DNA of 64,000 nt from Jiulongibacter sp. (GCA_024645245.1 JAHEBN010000002.1:1-64000); one strand, 5' to 3'. Counted from the first letter of the stretch, positions 46,304 through 58,145 are shown. Numbers and translations are program-made. Notes: a model not told the origin generated them from the sequence alone.

Positions 46304-46325
46304 CAGCCCTTTAAAGGTAAAATAT

Positions 46326-46396
46326 ACGGGCATAGTTTAAAGGTAGAACTACGGTCTCCAAAACCGTCAGTCTGGGTTCGAGTCCTAGTGCCCGTG
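46326..46396 (+). tRNA. tRNA-Trp (CCA)
   Basis: A 71-nt tRNA with acceptor stem ACGGGCA/TGCCCGT, anticodon CCA in loop CTCCAAA, TTCGAGT T-loop and discriminator G. Confidence 0.96.
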
Positions 46397-46435
46397 CTTA
46401 ATCAGTTTTAAAGCTGGTATTAAAGAAATAACGAA

Positions 46436-46627
46436 ATGGAAAATTTGCAGTCGTTTTTTAAAAATTCATGGCATGAAATCACCAAAGAGGTGACATGGCC
46501 GAAATTTAGTGAATTACAAGGAAGTGCTACTTTAGTGCTTGTTGCTTCCATAATATTTGCTTTAGTGGTGGGTACCATCGATTTTCTGATCGATAATGGC
46601 CTGAAACTTCTTTACCAATCGTTTTAA
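46436..46627 (+). CDS. secE: Preprotein translocase subunit SecE
   Basis: A 63-residue protein with the short cytoplasmic helix FKNSWHEITKEVTWPKFSEL (WP motif conserved in the family) and a single transmembrane helix (about residues 29-51). It clamps the two halves of the SecY channel. It is followed after 12 bp by nusG, the standard neighbour. Confidence 0.97.
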   Translation: MENLQSFFKNSWHEITKEVTWPKFSELQGSATLVLVASIIFALVVGTIDFLIDNGLKLLYQSF

Positions 46628-46639
46628 ATTGATCAAGAA

Positions 46640-47191
46640 ATGAGTGAATTAAATTGGTATGTAGTCAGAGCGGTATCTGGGCAAGAGAAAAAAATCAAGA
46701 ATTACATTGAGAACGAAGCTGCCAGAGAAAAACTGACTGACTTTATTCCTCAGGTTTTGATCCCATCTGAGAAAATCGTGGAAATCAGAAATGGGAAGAA
46801 AAGAGTTCGTGAAAAAAACTTTCTTCCTGGATATATGCTTATTCAGGCAGACCTAAACAATGGGGAGGTAATGCACATGGTGAAAAGCTTACCCGGAGTT
46901 ATTGGTTTCTTAAGAAAAGATGGCAATTCTTCCATTGAACCGGAGCCTCTAAGGCAATCAGAAATAAACAGATTTTTAGGGGTTCAGGAAGAAGTTACTG
47001 AAGAAAGTATCGACTCAGGAATTTCATTTGTTAAAGGTGAGGCTGTAAAAGTTATTGATGGTCCTTTTGCAGGCTTTGAAGGTAATGTGGAAGATATTAA
47101 CGATGAAAAGAAAAAATTAAGTGTTGCCGTAAAGATTTTTGGAAGAAGCACACCGGTAGAGCTAAGCTACCTTCAGGTGGAGAAGATATAA
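46640..47191 (+). CDS. nusG: Transcription termination/antitermination factor NusG
   Basis: A 183-residue factor: N-terminal NGN domain (about residues 4-115, with WYVVRAVSGQEKKIKNYI and FLPGYMLIQADL) that binds the polymerase clamp, and C-terminal KOW domain (about 130-183, with VIDGPFAGFEGNVEDI) that binds NusE/S10 or Rho. It links transcription to translation. It is the last gene of the tRNA-Trp-secE unit and is followed by a clear terminator. Confidence 0.97.
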   Translation: MSELNWYVVRAVSGQEKKIKNYIENEAAREKLTDFIPQVLIPSEKIVEIRNGKKRVREKNFLPGYMLIQADLNNGEVMHMVKSLPGVIGFLRKDGNSSIEPEPLRQSEINRFLGVQEEVTEESIDSGISFVKGEAVKVIDGPFAGFEGNVEDINDEKKKLSVAVKIFGRSTPVELSYLQVEKI

Positions 47192-47210
47192 GGTAGTAAA
47201 TAGATTAATT

Positions 47211-47238
47211 AAAAAGCCTGGATAATACCGGGCTTTTT
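47211..47238 (+). terminator. Intrinsic terminator after nusG
   Basis: GCCTGG (47216-47221) pairs with CCGGGC (47228-47233, one T-G pair) around ATAATA, flanked by A5 and T5. Confidence 0.9.
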
Positions 47239-47255
47239 ACGTTTATAAATAATTA

Positions 47256-47286
47256 TTTGAAAATTAAATAATTAAGCCTATCTTTG
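47256..47286 (+). promoter_or_regulatory. Promoter of rplK-rplA-rplJ-rplL-rpoBC
   Basis: TTTG (47256-47259), exactly 19 bases, then TATCTTTG (47279-47286). This matches the full Bacteroidota consensus and gives a 5' leader of about 210 nt before rplK. Confidence 0.88.
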
Positions 47287-47505
47287 CAGTCCGTTTTGAG
47301 GCAGGTAAGCCTTGGATGGCGTAAAATTGATTATTTTCTTGTCTTCCCGAGAGTAAATTAAGGGAAAGCTTCCCAAGGGAATTTAATCTAATCTTATGGA
47401 GAAACGAATGAGCAATTTTTGTGAAAATAATTGATTGTGACTAGGTTATGGGATCAGGTTGTGGTTCGTCATTTCGTATTTCTCACTTTATAAATTAGTA
47501 AAACA
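47287..47505 (+). promoter_or_regulatory. Structured rplK leader RNA
   Basis: The 219-nt leader has no long ORF. It contains a motif at 47300-47326 (GGCAGGTAAGCCT then GATGGCGTAAAA) that recurs in the rplK-rplA spacer. It also has four alternating segments CTTCCC (47343-47348), GGGAA (47362-47366), TTCCC (47370-47374) and GGGAA (47377-47381) that can pair in different ways, with an outer helix TAAATT (47354-47359)/AATTTA (47380-47385). A 12-codon ORF (MEKRMSNFCENN) starts at 47396 and may be chance. A ribosomal-protein autoregulatory site is plausible. Confidence 0.55.
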
Positions 47506-47943
47506 ATGGCGAAAGAAATCGCAGGATACTTAAAGTTACAGGCGAAGGGTGGCCAAGCCAACCCTGCACCTCCAATTGGTCCTGCCTTGGGTTCGAAGGG
47601 TATTAATATCATGGAGTTCTGTAAGCAATTTAATGCCAGAACACAGGATAAAATGGGTCAGGTTGTTCCGGTATTAATTACATATTATTCCGATAAATCA
47701 TTTGACTTTGTAATAAAAACCCCTCCAACAGCAGTTTTGCTTACTGAAGCAGCCAAAGTCAAAAAAGGTTCTGATCAGCCAAACAGATCTAAAGTAGGTA
47801 GTGTTACCTGGGAGCAGATTAAAGTTATAGCTGAGACTAAGATGCCTGATTTAAACTGTTTCACTGTAGAGTCTGCTATGAAAATGGTGGAAGGTACAGC
47901 AGCAAATATGGGCTTAAGAATCAGAGGTACAAGACCTTTTTAA
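47506..47943 (+). CDS. rplK: 50S ribosomal protein L11
   Basis: A 145-residue protein, full length for L11, that binds the GTPase-associated region of 23S rRNA. The proline-rich [26 protein letters not shown] segment and C-terminal [16 protein letters not shown] identify it. First gene of the rplKAJL-rpoBC unit, with its own promoter and a long leader. Confidence 0.98.
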   Translation: MAKEIAGYLKLQAKGGQANPAPPIGPALGSKGINIMEFCKQFNARTQDKMGQVVPVLITYYSDKSFDFVIKTPPTAVLLTEAAKVKKGSDQPNRSKVGSVTWEQIKVIAETKMPDLNCFTVESAMKMVEGTAANMGLRIRGTRPF

Positions 47944-47963
47944 TTTAAATTAACAAAATGGGA

Positions 47964-47981
47964 GCTATGCCTGAGCATGGC
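47964..47981 (+). promoter_or_regulatory. Hairpin in the rplK-rplA spacer
   Basis: GCTATGC (47964-47970) pairs with GCATGGC (47975-47981, one T-G pair) around CTGA, in the 55-nt gap before the rplA start. The surrounding bases 47960-47988 resemble those at 47300-47326 in the rplK leader. Confidence 0.55.
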
Positions 47982-47998
47982 GTTAAAACCAATTTTTT

Positions 47999-48697
47999 AT
48001 GTCAAGAATAACCAAAAAAAGAAAAGAAGCACTTTCGAAGTATGATGCTTCAAAAGAATATTCTTTGGCCGAAGCTGCTGATATATTGAAGCAGATTTCA
48101 TACACCAAATTTGATTCATCAGTTGATGTTGACGTTCGTTTGGGTGTAGACCCACGGAAAGCAGATCAAATGGTTAGAGGTGTAGTTGCCCTTCCTCATG
48201 GTACAGGTAAGTCCGTACGGGTATTAGTGCTTTGTACTCCTGACAAAGAGCAGGAAGCAAAGGATGCTGGTGCCGATTATGTAGGTTTGGATGATTATAT
48301 TTCTAAAATTGAGCAAGGATGGACTGATATCGACGTGATAATTACCATGCCTGCTGTAATGGCTAAATTAGGACGTTTAGGAAGAGTTTTAGGACCAAGG
48401 GGCTTAATGCCGAACCCTAAAGCTGGTACCGTAACACCTGAAGTAGGCAAAGCAGTAACTGAAGTGAAAGCTGGTAAGATCGACTTCAAAGTCGATAAGA
48501 CAGGTATCATTCATGCAGGAATTGGTAAAGTATCATTTGGCCAGAAACAAATTGTTGAGAATGCAGTTGAGCTAATTCAAACTTTGATTAAGCTTAAACC
48601 TTCTTCAGCAAAAGGTACATATGTTCGCAGCATTACGCTTTCGAGCACTATGAGCCCGGGTGTACAGATTGACAAATCATCAATAACAGGATTGTAA
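47999..48697 (+). CDS. rplA: 50S ribosomal protein L1
   Basis: A 232-residue two-domain protein that forms the mobile L1 stalk at the ribosomal E site. The conserved core [13 protein letters not shown] and the N-terminal [24 protein letters not shown] are present. In many bacteria L1 represses its own operon by binding the mRNA; a candidate target is the hairpin just upstream. It ends 2 bp before rplJ. Confidence 0.98.
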   Translation: MSRITKKRKEALSKYDASKEYSLAEAADILKQISYTKFDSSVDVDVRLGVDPRKADQMVRGVVALPHGTGKSVRVLVLCTPDKEQEAKDAGADYVGLDDYISKIEQGWTDIDVIITMPAVMAKLGRLGRVLGPRGLMPNPKAGTVTPEVGKAVTEVKAGKIDFKVDKTGIIHAGIGKVSFGQKQIVENAVELIQTLIKLKPSSAKGTYVRSITLSSTMSPGVQIDKSSITGL

Positions 48698-48699
48698 TC

Positions 48700-49233
48700 A
48701 TGAATAGAGAACAAAAAGGAGCAATGATCCAGGAATTGGCAGCAAAATTTGCCAGTACTCCTTATTTCTATATCACAGATGCTAGTGGGATGAGTGTGGC
48801 TAAAACCAACAAACTCAGAAGACTTTGCTTCGAGCGTGGTATTGAATACAGAGTAGTAAAAAATACACTGATCGAAAAAGCTCTTGAAACACTTGACACA
48901 GATTACACGCCCTTTAAGGACTCTGTTTTAAAAGGTTTTTCTGGTGTAATGTTTCACCCTGAATCGGGTAAAGCAGCCGCTAAACTAATAAAGGATTTTC
49001 TGAAAGAAAATAAGGATTCTCTTATCTTAAAAGGTGCTTCGGTAGATTCAAGTCTGTTTATCGGACATGATCAATTAGATGCTCTCGAAAATCTGAAATC
49101 TAAAGCTGAATTGATTGGCGATGTAATCATGTTGTTGCAATCTCCTGCTAAAACCGTTATCGGTGCATTACAGAGTGGTGGCAATAACCTGGCTGGAATT
49201 CTTAAGACTTTGTCTGAAAAGGAAGCAGCCTAA
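48700..49233 (+). CDS. rplJ: 50S ribosomal protein L10
   Basis: A 177-residue protein that forms the base of the L7/L12 stalk, with its N-terminal rRNA-binding region YFYITDASGMSVAKTNKLRRLC and the C-terminal helix (about residues 135-170) that binds L7/L12 dimers. Only 2 bp separate it from rplA, so the L10 leader seen in many other bacteria is absent at this place. Confidence 0.97.
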   Translation: MNREQKGAMIQELAAKFASTPYFYITDASGMSVAKTNKLRRLCFERGIEYRVVKNTLIEKALETLDTDYTPFKDSVLKGFSGVMFHPESGKAAAKLIKDFLKENKDSLILKGASVDSSLFIGHDQLDALENLKSKAELIGDVIMLLQSPAKTVIGALQSGGNNLAGILKTLSEKEAA

Positions 49234-49278
49234 TTAATTAATTATTAAAGTATTAACTATTAAAATTTAAATACAAAT

Positions 49279-49662
49279 ATGGCAGATATTAAAGCGTTTG
49301 CTGAACAACTAGTTAATTTAACTGTAAAAGAAGTTAAAGAATTAGCAGATATTTTGAAAGATGAATACGGTATTGAACCAGCTGCTGGTGGTGCCGTAAT
49401 GGTAGCAGGTCCTGCTGCAGGTGCTGGTGAAGTAGCTGCTGTTGAAGAAAAAACATCATTTGATGTAATTCTTAAAGCTGCAGGTCCTAGCAAGTTAGCT
49501 GTAGTTAAATTAGTAAAAGACCTTACTGGCCTTGGATTGAAAGAAGCTAAAGATTTAGTTGATTCAGCTCCAAAACCTTTGAAAGAAGGAATTGCTAAAG
49601 ACGAAGCTGATGCTTTGAAGAAACAATTAGAAGAAGCTGGTGCTGAAGTAGAAATTAACTAA
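49279..49662 (+). CDS. rplL: 50S ribosomal protein L7/L12
   Basis: A 127-residue protein: N-terminal dimerisation helices (about residues 1-30), an Ala/Gly/Val-rich hinge (about 38-56) and the C-terminal factor-binding domain (about 58-127, with [23 protein letters not shown]). It recruits GTPase factors to the ribosome. Full length. Confidence 0.98.
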   Translation: MADIKAFAEQLVNLTVKEVKELADILKDEYGIEPAAGGAVMVAGPAAGAGEVAAVEEKTSFDVILKAAGPSKLAVVKLVKDLTGLGLKEAKDLVDSAPKPLKEGIAKDEADALKKQLEEAGAEVEIN

Positions 49663-49685
49663 TTCTACACTAGTTCTTTTGTAAC

Positions 49686-49724
49686 AGACTCGGTCCGGGA
49701 AGTCAATTTCCGGTCGAGTCTTTT
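49686..49724 (+). terminator. Terminator-like hairpin between rplL and rpoB
   Basis: AGACTCG (49686-49692) pairs with CGAGTCT (49715-49721), enclosing an inner CCGGGAA/TTCCGG-type helix, followed by four T. With a 283-nt spacer after it, this hairpin probably lets only part of the polymerases pass into rpoBC. The rest of the spacer (to 49945) holds no gene. Confidence 0.65.
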
Positions 49725-49945
49725 GCTATAAATAGATATATCGTTATTAAACAGACCACAACTAAAAATTTTCGGAAGCTGCGGCTTCTCAAAAACTTAA
49801 GATTTTATCCGATACACTGTCATTTTCGTGGGGTGGCAGCACAGGGGTAAAATTGGCTTCACTGCGATTTGTTTTGTTTTTAAAGTTCTGTGATGGATTT
49901 TGAAAACAAATTTAAATAATTTTTTAATTTAAACAGTTTAAAGCC

Positions 49946-52900
49946 TTGAATTTGACAGACACCGGAAGGAAAACTTTTGCCAGTGTTCTCCCAGTTTTGG
50001 AATATCCTGATTTTTTGGATATTCAGTTGCAATCATTTCAGGAGTTTTTCCAGATTGACACCCCGGCTGAAAGCCGTCGTGCTGAAGGCCTTTACAAGGT
50101 TTTCATGGATAACTTTCCAATTGCAGACTCCAGGGAGAATTTTGTTCTTGAATTTGTCGATTATACAATCGATCCACCAAAATACTCTGTAGATGAGAGT
50201 ATTGATAGAGGTTTAACTTATTCAGTTCCTCTTAAAGCAAAACTTCGTTTGATTTGTAATGATGAAGATCACGAAGATTTTGAAACAATCGAGCAGGAAG
50301 TATTCTTAGGGAATATTCCTTACATGACTGAAAGGGGCTCTTTTGTAATCAATGGTGCTGAGCGTGTCATTGTATCGCAATTGCACAGATCGCCAGGAGT
50401 GTTTTTCTCAATGAGTAAACATACAAATGGCACAAAATTATATTCGGCTCGTGTTATTCCTATGAAAGGATCATGGATCGAATTTTCAACCGATGTAAAC
50501 AATGTGATGTATGCTTACATTGACCGTAAGAAGAAATTTCCGGTAACTACTTTGCTTAGGTCGATTGGTTTTGGATCGGATAAGGAAATTCTTGATTTAT
50601 TTGATTTATCGGAAGAAGTTCCTGCGAAAAAGGCTGATCTTAAAAAAGTGGTTGGAAGAAAACTAGCTGCCAGAGTATTAAAAACATGGACAGAAGATTT
50701 CGTGGATGAAGATACAGGAGAGGTGGTTTCCATCGATCGTAACGAAGTTATTCTTGAGCGTGACTCAATAATTACGGAGGAAGATGTCGAGTTAATTCTT
50801 GATACCGAGCAGAAATCGATTATTCTACACAGGGAAGATGCTAATCTTGCAGAATTTAACATTATATACAACACGCTTCAAAAGGATAGTTCAAACTCCG
50901 AAAAAGAAGCGGTTGAGCAAATATATCGTCAGTTAAGAAATACGGAAGCTCCTGATGAAGCGACTGCCCGTGAAATTATTCAGGGTCTTTTCTTCTCGGA
51001 TAAACGATACGATTTGGGTGAGGTTGGAAGATATAGAATTAATACAAAATTAAGTCTTCAAACTGATCTTGAAAAACGCGTATTGACAACAGAAGATATC
51101 ATCAAGATTGTAAAATACCTGATCGGTTTGATTAATGCGAAAGCAGTGGTTGATGATATTGATCACTTATCAAACAGACGTGTCCGTACCGTAGGTGAGC
51201 AACTTTCAAGTCAGTTTGGTGTTGGCCTTGCCCGTATGGCTCGTACAATTAAGGAAAGAATGAACGTTAGAGATAACGAAGATTTCAAACCAGTCGATTT
51301 GATCAATGCACGTACACTTTCTTCAGTAATAAACTCATTCTTCGGTACCAACCAGCTTTCTCAGTTTATGGATCAAACCAATCCATTAGCGGAGATTACA
51401 CACAAAAGAAGACTTTCCGCCCTTGGGCCTGGGGGACTTTCTCGTGAAAGAGCAGGCTTCGAAGTACGTGACGTTCACTACACACACTATGGTCGTCTTT
51501 GTACTATTGAAACTCCTGAAGGACCAAACATTGGTTTGATATCGTCGCTTTGTACTTATGCTAAAATCAACTCTATGGGTTTCATTGAAACTCCATATAT
51601 GCAGATTGATAAAGGTAGAGCTACCGGTGAAATTAAATACTTAACTGCAGAAGAAGAAGATGGTAAACACATTGCCATGGCAACTTCAGGTATTAATAAG
51701 GATGGTACTTTCAGTGTAGACCAATTGAAGTGCCGTTATGAAGGTGATTTCCCGTTGAAAAATCCGGATGAAATCGAAATGATGGATATTGCTCCGAATC
51801 AGATTGTTTCGGTTGCTGCTTCATTAATTCCTTTTCTGGAGCATGATGATGCCAACCGTGCCCTGATGGGTTCAAACATGCAACGTCAGGCAGTTCCGCT
51901 TTTACGTCCGGAAGCTCCGATTGTGGGTACAGGACTTGAAGGTAGAATTGCTCGTGATTCACGTACGCTTACTGTGGCCGAAGGAGATGGTACAGTTGAA
52001 TATGTAGACGCAAACAAAATTGTAGTAAACTATGACTGGAACGAAGACGACATCCTTGTTAACTTCACAACCAGCCAGAAAACATACGACTTAATTAAGT
52101 TCCGTCGTACCAACCAGGATACCTGCATCAACCTACGCCCGATTGTTAAAAAAGGCGATAGAGTTGCAAAAGGGAAAGTATTGGTAGAAGGTTATGCAAC
52201 GCAAGGAGGCGAATTAGCCCTTGGTCGTAACCTCTTAGTGGCTTTCATGCCATGGCAGGGATATAACTTTGAGGATGCGATCGTAATATCTGAAAGAGTC
52301 GTACGCGACGATATCTTTACTTCAATTCACATTGAAGAGTTCGATCTCGAAGTGCGTGATACAAAACGTGGGGAGGAAGAATTAACAGCTGAAATTCCAA
52401 ACGTTTCTGAAGAAGCTGTAAAAAATCTTGACGAAAACGGAATCGTACGTACGGGAACACATATTAAAGAAGGAGATATTCTAATTGGTAAAATCACGCC
52501 AAAGGGAGAGTCGGATCCAACACCGGAAGAGAAACTACTTAGAGCCATATTTGGTGATAAAGCTGGTGATGTAAAAGATGCTTCTAAAAAAGCTTCTCCT
52601 TCATTGCGTGGTGTCGTAATTGACACTAAACTTTTCTCTCGTCCATCGAAAGAAGAACGTGTTAAGCACAAAGAAGAGGTTAAGGTTTTGATGAAAAAAC
52701 ATAGCGTAAACCTTTCTAAGCTTAAAGAAGTCATGATCGATAAGATGGTGGCACTTTTAGACGGGAAAACCTGCAACGGTGTTAAACACAAATTCGGTGA
52801 TGAATTGATTTCCAAAGGAATGAAATTCGGCAAGTCGAATATTTCAAATAATCTTTTCCCTGAGAAAAATCCATACGTTGACGAAAGTACATATAATGTG

Positions 52901-53803
52901 CCTGAGGAATCTAACTTACTGGGTGACATCATTTTGGAAGGATGGACAAACGACGCAAATACAAATGAATTATTAGTAAGATTGGTTAAAAACTACTTAT
53001 CTAAGCGTTCTGAAATCATTGGTATATTTAAACGTGAGCGTTTCGTACTTGAAGTGGGTGATGAGCTTCCTGCAGGTATTGTGAAGTTGGCTAAAGTTTA
53101 TATTGCTAAAAAGCGTAAGCTGAAGGTAGGTGATAAGATGGCTGGTCGTCACGGAAATAAAGGAGTAGTTGCTAGAATTGTTCGTGATGAAGATATGCCA
53201 TTTACAGAAGATGGTCAACCGATGGATATTGTATTGAATCCACTTGGTGTACCTTCCCGTATGAACATTGGTCAGCTTTATGAAACAGTTCTTGGATGGG
53301 CTGGCAGAAAACTTGGTAAAAGGTATGCTACGCCGATCTTTGATGGTGCATCAGCCGATCAGGTTGCTGCTGAACTTGAAGAAGCCGGACTACCAGAATA
53401 CAGCCGAATGACCTTGATAAATGGCCTTACTGGTGAAAGATTCGATCAGAAAGTAACCGTTGGTATTATTTACATGCTGAAATTAGGTCACTTGGTTGAT
53501 GATAAAATGCACGCACGTTCAATCGGACCCTATTCATTAATTACACAACAGCCTCTTGGTGGTAAAGCACAATTTGGTGGTCAGCGTTTTGGTGAGATGG
53601 AGGTTTGGGCACTGGAAGCTTTCGGAGCTTCACATGTATTGCGTGAAATTCTGACTGTAAAATCAGATGATGTGATTGGCCGTGCCAAAGCTTATGAAGC
53701 TATAGTGAAAGGTGAAAACTTACCTAAACCAAATATTCCGGAATCTTTCAATGTATTGATTCATGAATTACGTGGTTTGGCATTAGAAATCACTTTGAAA
53801 TAA
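49946..53803 (+). CDS. rpoB: RNA polymerase beta subunit
   Basis: A 1285-residue subunit, typical for Bacteroidota. The start is a TTG at 49946 ([28 protein letters not shown]); no ATG lies in frame between it and the conserved [10 protein letters not shown] block, and a second TTG at 49952 is also possible. The rifampicin-pocket region [19 protein letters not shown] (about residues 470-489), the fork loop and the C-terminal [20 protein letters not shown] are intact. It forms the catalytic core with RpoC. Confidence 0.98.
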   Translation: MNLTDTGRKTFASVLPVLEYPDFLDIQLQSFQEFFQIDTPAESRRAEGLYKVFMDNFPIADSRENFVLEFVDYTIDPPKYSVDESIDRGLTYSVPLKAKLRLICNDEDHEDFETIEQEVFLGNIPYMTERGSFVINGAERVIVSQLHRSPGVFFSMSKHTNGTKLYSARVIPMKGSWIEFSTDVNNVMYAYIDRKKKFPVTTLLRSIGFGSDKEILDLFDLSEEVPAKKADLKKVVGRKLAARVLKTWTEDFVDEDTGEVVSIDRNEVILERDSIITEEDVELILDTEQKSIILHREDANLAEFNIIYNTLQKDSSNSEKEAVEQIYRQLRNTEAPDEATAREIIQGLFFSDKRYDLGEVGRYRINTKLSLQTDLEKRVLTTEDIIKIVKYLIGLINAKAVVDDIDHLSNRRVRTVGEQLSSQFGVGLARMARTIKERMNVRDNEDFKPVDLINARTLSSVINSFFGTNQLSQFMDQTNPLAEITHKRRLSALGPGGLSRERAGFEVRDVHYTHYGRLCTIETPEGPNIGLISSLCTYAKINSMGFIETPYMQIDKGRATGEIKYLTAEEEDGKHIAMATSGINKDGTFSVDQLKCRYEGDFPLKNPDEIEMMDIAPNQIVSVAASLIPFLEHDDANRALMGSNMQRQAVPLLRPEAPIVGTGLEGRIARDSRTLTVAEGDGTVEYVDANKIVVNYDWNEDDILVNFTTSQKTYDLIKFRRTNQDTCINLRPIVKKGDRVAKGKVLVEGYATQGGELALGRNLLVAFMPWQGYNFEDAIVISERVVRDDIFTSIHIEEFDLEVRDTKRGEEELTAEIPNVSEEAVKNLDENGIVRTGTHIKEGDILIGKITPKGESDPTPEEKLLRAIFGDKAGDVKDASKKASPSLRGVVIDTKLFSRPSKEERVKHKEEVKVLMKKHSVNLSKLKEVMIDKMVALLDGKTCNGVKHKFGDELISKGMKFGKSNISNNLFPEKNPYVDESTYNVPEESNLLGDIILEGWTNDANTNELLVRLVKNYLSKRSEIIGIFKRERFVLEVGDELPAGIVKLAKVYIAKKRKLKVGDKMAGRHGNKGVVARIVRDEDMPFTEDGQPMDIVLNPLGVPSRMNIGQLYETVLGWAGRKLGKRYATPIFDGASADQVAAELEEAGLPEYSRMTLINGLTGERFDQKVTVGIIYMLKLGHLVDDKMHARSIGPYSLITQQPLGGKAQFGGQRFGEMEVWALEAFGASHVLREILTVKSDDVIGRAKAYEAIVKGENLPKPNIPESFNVLIHELRGLALEITLK

Positions 53804-53837
53804 TTTAAAAGAACCATTTTCAATAAAACATAGAGAA

Positions 53838-56800
53838 ATGTCTTTAAAGAAAAATAAAAAGCTAAGTAGTGACTTCAATAGCATAACCATCAGTCTTGCT
53901 TCGCCAGAGTCTATTCTGGAGAGCTCTTATGGTGAAGTTACCCAACCTGAAACAATCAATTACAGAACTTACAAACCAGAAATGGGTGGTTTGTTCTGTG
54001 AGCGTATTTTTGGACCGGTAAAAGACTGGGAATGTCATTGTGGAAAATACAAAAGAATCAGATATAAAGGTATCATCTGCGACCGTTGCGGTGTGGAAGT
54101 TACCGAGAAAAAAGTCAGAAGAGAACGTATGGGTCACATCGAATTGGTGGTGCCTGTTGCTCATATCTGGTATTTCAAAAGTTTACCAAATAAAATCGGT
54201 TACCTTTTGGGACTTTCTTCCAAAAAACTCGATCAAATTATTTACTACGAGCGATACGTAGTAATTCAGTCGGGTATAAAAGAAGAAGACGGAGTTCAAT
54301 ATATGGACTACCTGACAGAAGAAGAATATCTGGATATTTTGGATAAACTTCCAAGAGAAAATCAAATGTTGCCAGATGAAGATCCTCAGAAATTCATCGC
54401 TAAAATGGGTGCAGATGCCTTAGAAATGTTATTATCCAGACTTAAATTGGATGAACTTTCTTATAGTTTGCGTCATCAGGCAGCTACCGATACATCTCAA
54501 CAAAGAAAAGCGGAAGCTTTGAAAAGACTGAGAATTGTAGAAGCATTTCGTGATGCCAATACGCGTATCGAAAACCGTCCGGAGTGGATGGTTGTTAAAA
54601 TGGTACCGGTTATTCCGCCGGAACTTCGACCTCTAGTTCCTTTGGATGGTGGTCGTTTTGCAACATCAGATTTGAATGATCTTTACAGAAGGGTAATTAT
54701 TCGTAATAACCGTTTGAAAAGACTATTAGAAATCAAAGCACCTGAAGTAATTCTGCGTAATGAAAAACGTATGCTTCAGGAAGCCGTGGATTCCCTTTTC
54801 GATAACTCGCGTAAAGTTAATGCGGTACGTTCAGATGGAAACAGAGCCCTGAAATCACTTTCAGATATGTTGAAAGGAAAGCAAGGTCGTTTCCGTCAAA
54901 ACCTATTAGGAAAGCGTGTTGATTATTCAGGACGTTCAGTTATCGTGGTAGGACCAGAATTAAAACTACACGAGTGCGGACTTCCAAAAGATATGGCTGC
55001 TGAGCTTTTCAAACCGTTTATTATCAGAAAACTGATAGAAAGGGGTATCGTGAAAACAGTAAAATCGGCAAAGAAAATTGTTGATAGAAAAGATGCAGTT
55101 ATATGGGATATTCTTGAAAACGTGTTGAAAGGACATCCGGTTATGCTAAACCGTGCCCCTACATTGCACCGTTTAGGTATTCAGGCATTCCAACCTAAAT
55201 TGGTTGAAGGAAAAGCAATTCAACTTCACCCATTGGTATGTACAGCATTTAACGCTGACTTTGACGGTGACCAGATGGCGGTGCACGTACCACTTGGTCA
55301 GGAAGCCGTTTTGGAAGCTTCCGTATTGATGTTGTCATCGCATAACATCCTAAACCCTGCAAACGGGGCCCCAATTACAGTACCTTCTCAAGACATGGTT
55401 TTGGGACTGTATTATGTAACCAAAGGAAAACGTACTGAGGGAGATGATGTGGTAGCTGGAGAAGGTAAAACTTTCTACTCTGCCGAAGAGGTAATCATAG
55501 CAATGAATGAAGGCAAAGTTTCAAAACATGCTTACATCAAAGTTAAGACTAAAGTCAAAAACGCTACTACGGGTGAATTAGAAGATAAAATTATTGATAC
55601 AGTAGCCGGAAGGGTATTATTCAATCAATTTGTACCTGAGAAAGTAGGTTATATAGATGAGTTATTGACTAAGAAAAAACTTCAATCTATTATCGGTCAT
55701 GTATTTAAAGAAACAAGCTTTGCCCGTACGGCTCAGTTTCTTGATGATATAAAAACTTTAGGTTTCCAACAGGCTTTTACAGGTGGACTTTCTATTGGTT
55801 TGGGTGATATCATGATCCCGGAAGAGAAAAATTCACTTATTGAGAATGCTCGTGTTGAAGTAACCGAAGTACAAAGTAACTACATGTTTGGTATCATTAC
55901 TGAGCGTGAGCGTTACAATCAGATTATTGATATCTGGACTCGTGTAAACACACGATTAAGAGAGACATTGCTTAAGCAGCTGGAAAACGATAAGCAAGGG
56001 TTTAACTCCGTTTATATGATGATGGACTCCGGAGCCCGTGGTTCTAAGGAGCAGATTCGTCAGTTAGGAGGTATGAGAGGTTTGATGGCGAAACCACAGA
56101 AAAACATTCAAGGTTCAGTAGGTGAGATCATTGAAAACCCGATTCTTTCTAACTTTAAAGAAGGTTTGGACGTTTTGGAATACTTTATCTCTACTCACGG
56201 TGCTCGTAAAGGTCTTGCCGATACAGCATTAAAAACTGCCGATGCGGGTTACTTAACTCGTCGTTTGCATGATGTAGCACAAGATGTAGTGGTTAATGAG
56301 CTTGACTGTGAAACCTTAAGAGGTATAAGTGTTTCGGCTTTAAAAGAAAATGAAGACATTATAGAGCCTTTATCTGAAAGGATTTTGGGACGTACAGCTG
56401 TTCACGATATTATTGATCCACTTAGCAAAGAGTTAATCTTGAAAGCTGGTGAAGAAATAACCGAAGAAATTGCTGAAAGAATTGATGAAACATCAATTGA
56501 TACTATTGAAATTCGTTCGGTACTAACCTGTGAAACCAAGACAGGTGTTTGTGCCAAATGCTATGGTAGAAACCTAGCCTCAGGTCGTATGGTTGAATCA
56601 GGTGAGGCTGTAGGTGTAATTGCTTCTCAGTCCATTGGTGAGCCTGGCACTCAGCTTACTCTTCGTACGTTCCACACAGGGGGTACTGCGATGAACGTTT
56701 CTGTAGAAGCGAATATCAAGGCAAAGTTTGCAGGTATTGCCAGTTTTGAAGAGATGAGGTCGGTAGAATCGGTAAATAAAGATGGAGAACAGGTAACAAT

Positions 56801-58145
56801 TGTTATTGGTCGTCGTGGTGAGGTTAGAATAGTAGATCCGGAAACAAATCAGATCTTGATTTCAAATATTGTCCCTTATGGTGCAACATTGGAAATTAAA
56901 GATGGCCAGAAATTGGAAAAAGGAACAGCAATTTGTCATTGGGATCAGTTTAATGCCGTAATTCTTTCAGAATTTGAAGGAACGATCGAGTACGATTCAA
57001 TAGAAGAAGGTATTACCTATCGCGAAGAAGCGGATGAACAAACAGGCTTTAAAGATAAAGTAATTACTGATTCTAAAGACCGTACAAAAAACCCGGCAAT
57101 TATTATTCGTTCTAAAGAAGGGGAAAGATCATATAATCTTCCTGTTGGTGCTCGTGTGATGGTAGAAAATGGCAAGAAAATTAAGGCGGGTCAGGTTCTA
57201 TCAAAAATCCCACGTGCCATTAATATGAACAGAGATATCACAGGTGGTCTTCCGCGAGTAACTGAACTTTTCGAAGCACGTAACCCATCCAACCCGGCTG
57301 TGGTTTCTGAAATCGATGGTGTAGTAACTTATGGTGGCATCAAGCGTGGTAACCGTGAAATATACGTGGAAGCCAAAGATGGTACAAAAATGAAGTATAT
57401 GGTGCCTTTGTCTAAACTTATCCTTGTTCAGGAAGGTGACTATATTAAAGCAGGTGATCCGCTTTCAGATGGTGCAATTACTCCTTCTGATATCCTTAGA
57501 ATTAAAGGACCAACCGCTGTTCAGGAATATCTGGTTGAAGAAACTCAGGCAGTATACCGTCAGCAGGGTGTGAAAATCTCAGATAAGCATATTGAAGTAA
57601 TTGTACGCCAAATGATGCAGAAAGTAGATTTGATCGATGCCGGTGATACTACATTCTTGGAGATGCAGTCTGTAGATAAGTGGTTATTCCGTGAGGAAAA
57701 TGACAGAATCAGAGATATGAAAGTAATTATGGATTCAGGTGACAGCGATGTTTACAAGCCGGGTCAGATGCTTACTTATCGTGAATTCCGTGAAGAAAAT
57801 GGTAGATTAAAGCGTGAGGATATGAAACAAATGCAAATGCGTGATGCACAACCTGCTGTTTCACAAATCATACTTCAGGGTATTACTACAGCTTCTTTAG
57901 GAACAGAATCATTTATTTCTGCCGCTTCATTCCAAGAAACTACCAAAGTGCTCTCAGAAGCTTCAGTAAGAGGTAAAATGGATACTTTGGAAGGATTGAA
58001 AGAAAACGTAATTGTAGGTCACTTAATACCGGCAGGTACTGGTCGCAGACGTTATCAGACTATCAATGTCGGTTCAAAAGCCGAAATTGAAGCTGCTAAC
58101 GAGCGAAGAATGATGGAAACCCGAAAACGTGAATACGTAGATTAA
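53838..58145 (+). CDS. rpoC: RNA polymerase beta' subunit
   Basis: A 1435-residue subunit. The N-terminal zinc ribbon ([20 protein letters not shown], about residues 69-89), the catalytic loop NADFDGD (Mg2+-binding aspartates) and the trigger-loop/bridge-helix region are present, as is the second zinc site [16 protein letters not shown] (about 897-912). It follows rpoB by 34 bp in the same transcript and is closed by a strong terminator. Confidence 0.98.
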   Translation: MSLKKNKKLSSDFNSITISLASPESILESSYGEVTQPETINYRTYKPEMGGLFCERIFGPVKDWECHCGKYKRIRYKGIICDRCGVEVTEKKVRRERMGHIELVVPVAHIWYFKSLPNKIGYLLGLSSKKLDQIIYYERYVVIQSGIKEEDGVQYMDYLTEEEYLDILDKLPRENQMLPDEDPQKFIAKMGADALEMLLSRLKLDELSYSLRHQAATDTSQQRKAEALKRLRIVEAFRDANTRIENRPEWMVVKMVPVIPPELRPLVPLDGGRFATSDLNDLYRRVIIRNNRLKRLLEIKAPEVILRNEKRMLQEAVDSLFDNSRKVNAVRSDGNRALKSLSDMLKGKQGRFRQNLLGKRVDYSGRSVIVVGPELKLHECGLPKDMAAELFKPFIIRKLIERGIVKTVKSAKKIVDRKDAVIWDILENVLKGHPVMLNRAPTLHRLGIQAFQPKLVEGKAIQLHPLVCTAFNADFDGDQMAVHVPLGQEAVLEASVLMLSSHNILNPANGAPITVPSQDMVLGLYYVTKGKRTEGDDVVAGEGKTFYSAEEVIIAMNEGKVSKHAYIKVKTKVKNATTGELEDKIIDTVAGRVLFNQFVPEKVGYIDELLTKKKLQSIIGHVFKETSFARTAQFLDDIKTLGFQQAFTGGLSIGLGDIMIPEEKNSLIENARVEVTEVQSNYMFGIITERERYNQIIDIWTRVNTRLRETLLKQLENDKQGFNSVYMMMDSGARGSKEQIRQLGGMRGLMAKPQKNIQGSVGEIIENPILSNFKEGLDVLEYFISTHGARKGLADTALKTADAGYLTRRLHDVAQDVVVNELDCETLRGISVSALKENEDIIEPLSERILGRTAVHDIIDPLSKELILKAGEEITEEIAERIDETSIDTIEIRSVLTCETKTGVCAKCYGRNLASGRMVESGEAVGVIASQSIGEPGTQLTLRTFHTGGTAMNVSVEANIKAKFAGIASFEEMRSVESVNKDGEQVTIVIGRRGEVRIVDPETNQILISNIVPYGATLEIKDGQKLEKGTAICHWDQFNAVILSEFEGTIEYDSIEEGITYREEADEQTGFKDKVITDSKDRTKNPAIIIRSKEGERSYNLPVGARVMVENGKKIKAGQVLSKIPRAINMNRDITGGLPRVTELFEARNPSNPAVVSEIDGVVTYGGIKRGNREIYVEAKDGTKMKYMVPLSKLILVQEGDYIKAGDPLSDGAITPSDILRIKGPTAVQEYLVEETQAVYRQQGVKISDKHIEVIVRQMMQKVDLIDAGDTTFLEMQSVDKWLFREENDRIRDMKVIMDSGDSDVYKPGQMLTYREFREENGRLKREDMKQMQMRDAQPAVSQIILQGITTASLGTESFISAASFQETTKVLSEASVRGKMDTLEGLKENVIVGHLIPAGTGRRRYQTINVGSKAEIEAANERRMMETRKREYVD

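Noticed and set aside
47396-47434. 12-codon leader peptide MEKRMSNFCENN before rplK
   Set aside because: Too short to judge, no codon run that would suggest ribosome stalling; kept only as a note in the leader entry.
52327-52932. 201-codon ORF antisense to rpoB
   Set aside because: Ser/Leu-rich shadow of a conserved rpoB region; no start signals and no family match.
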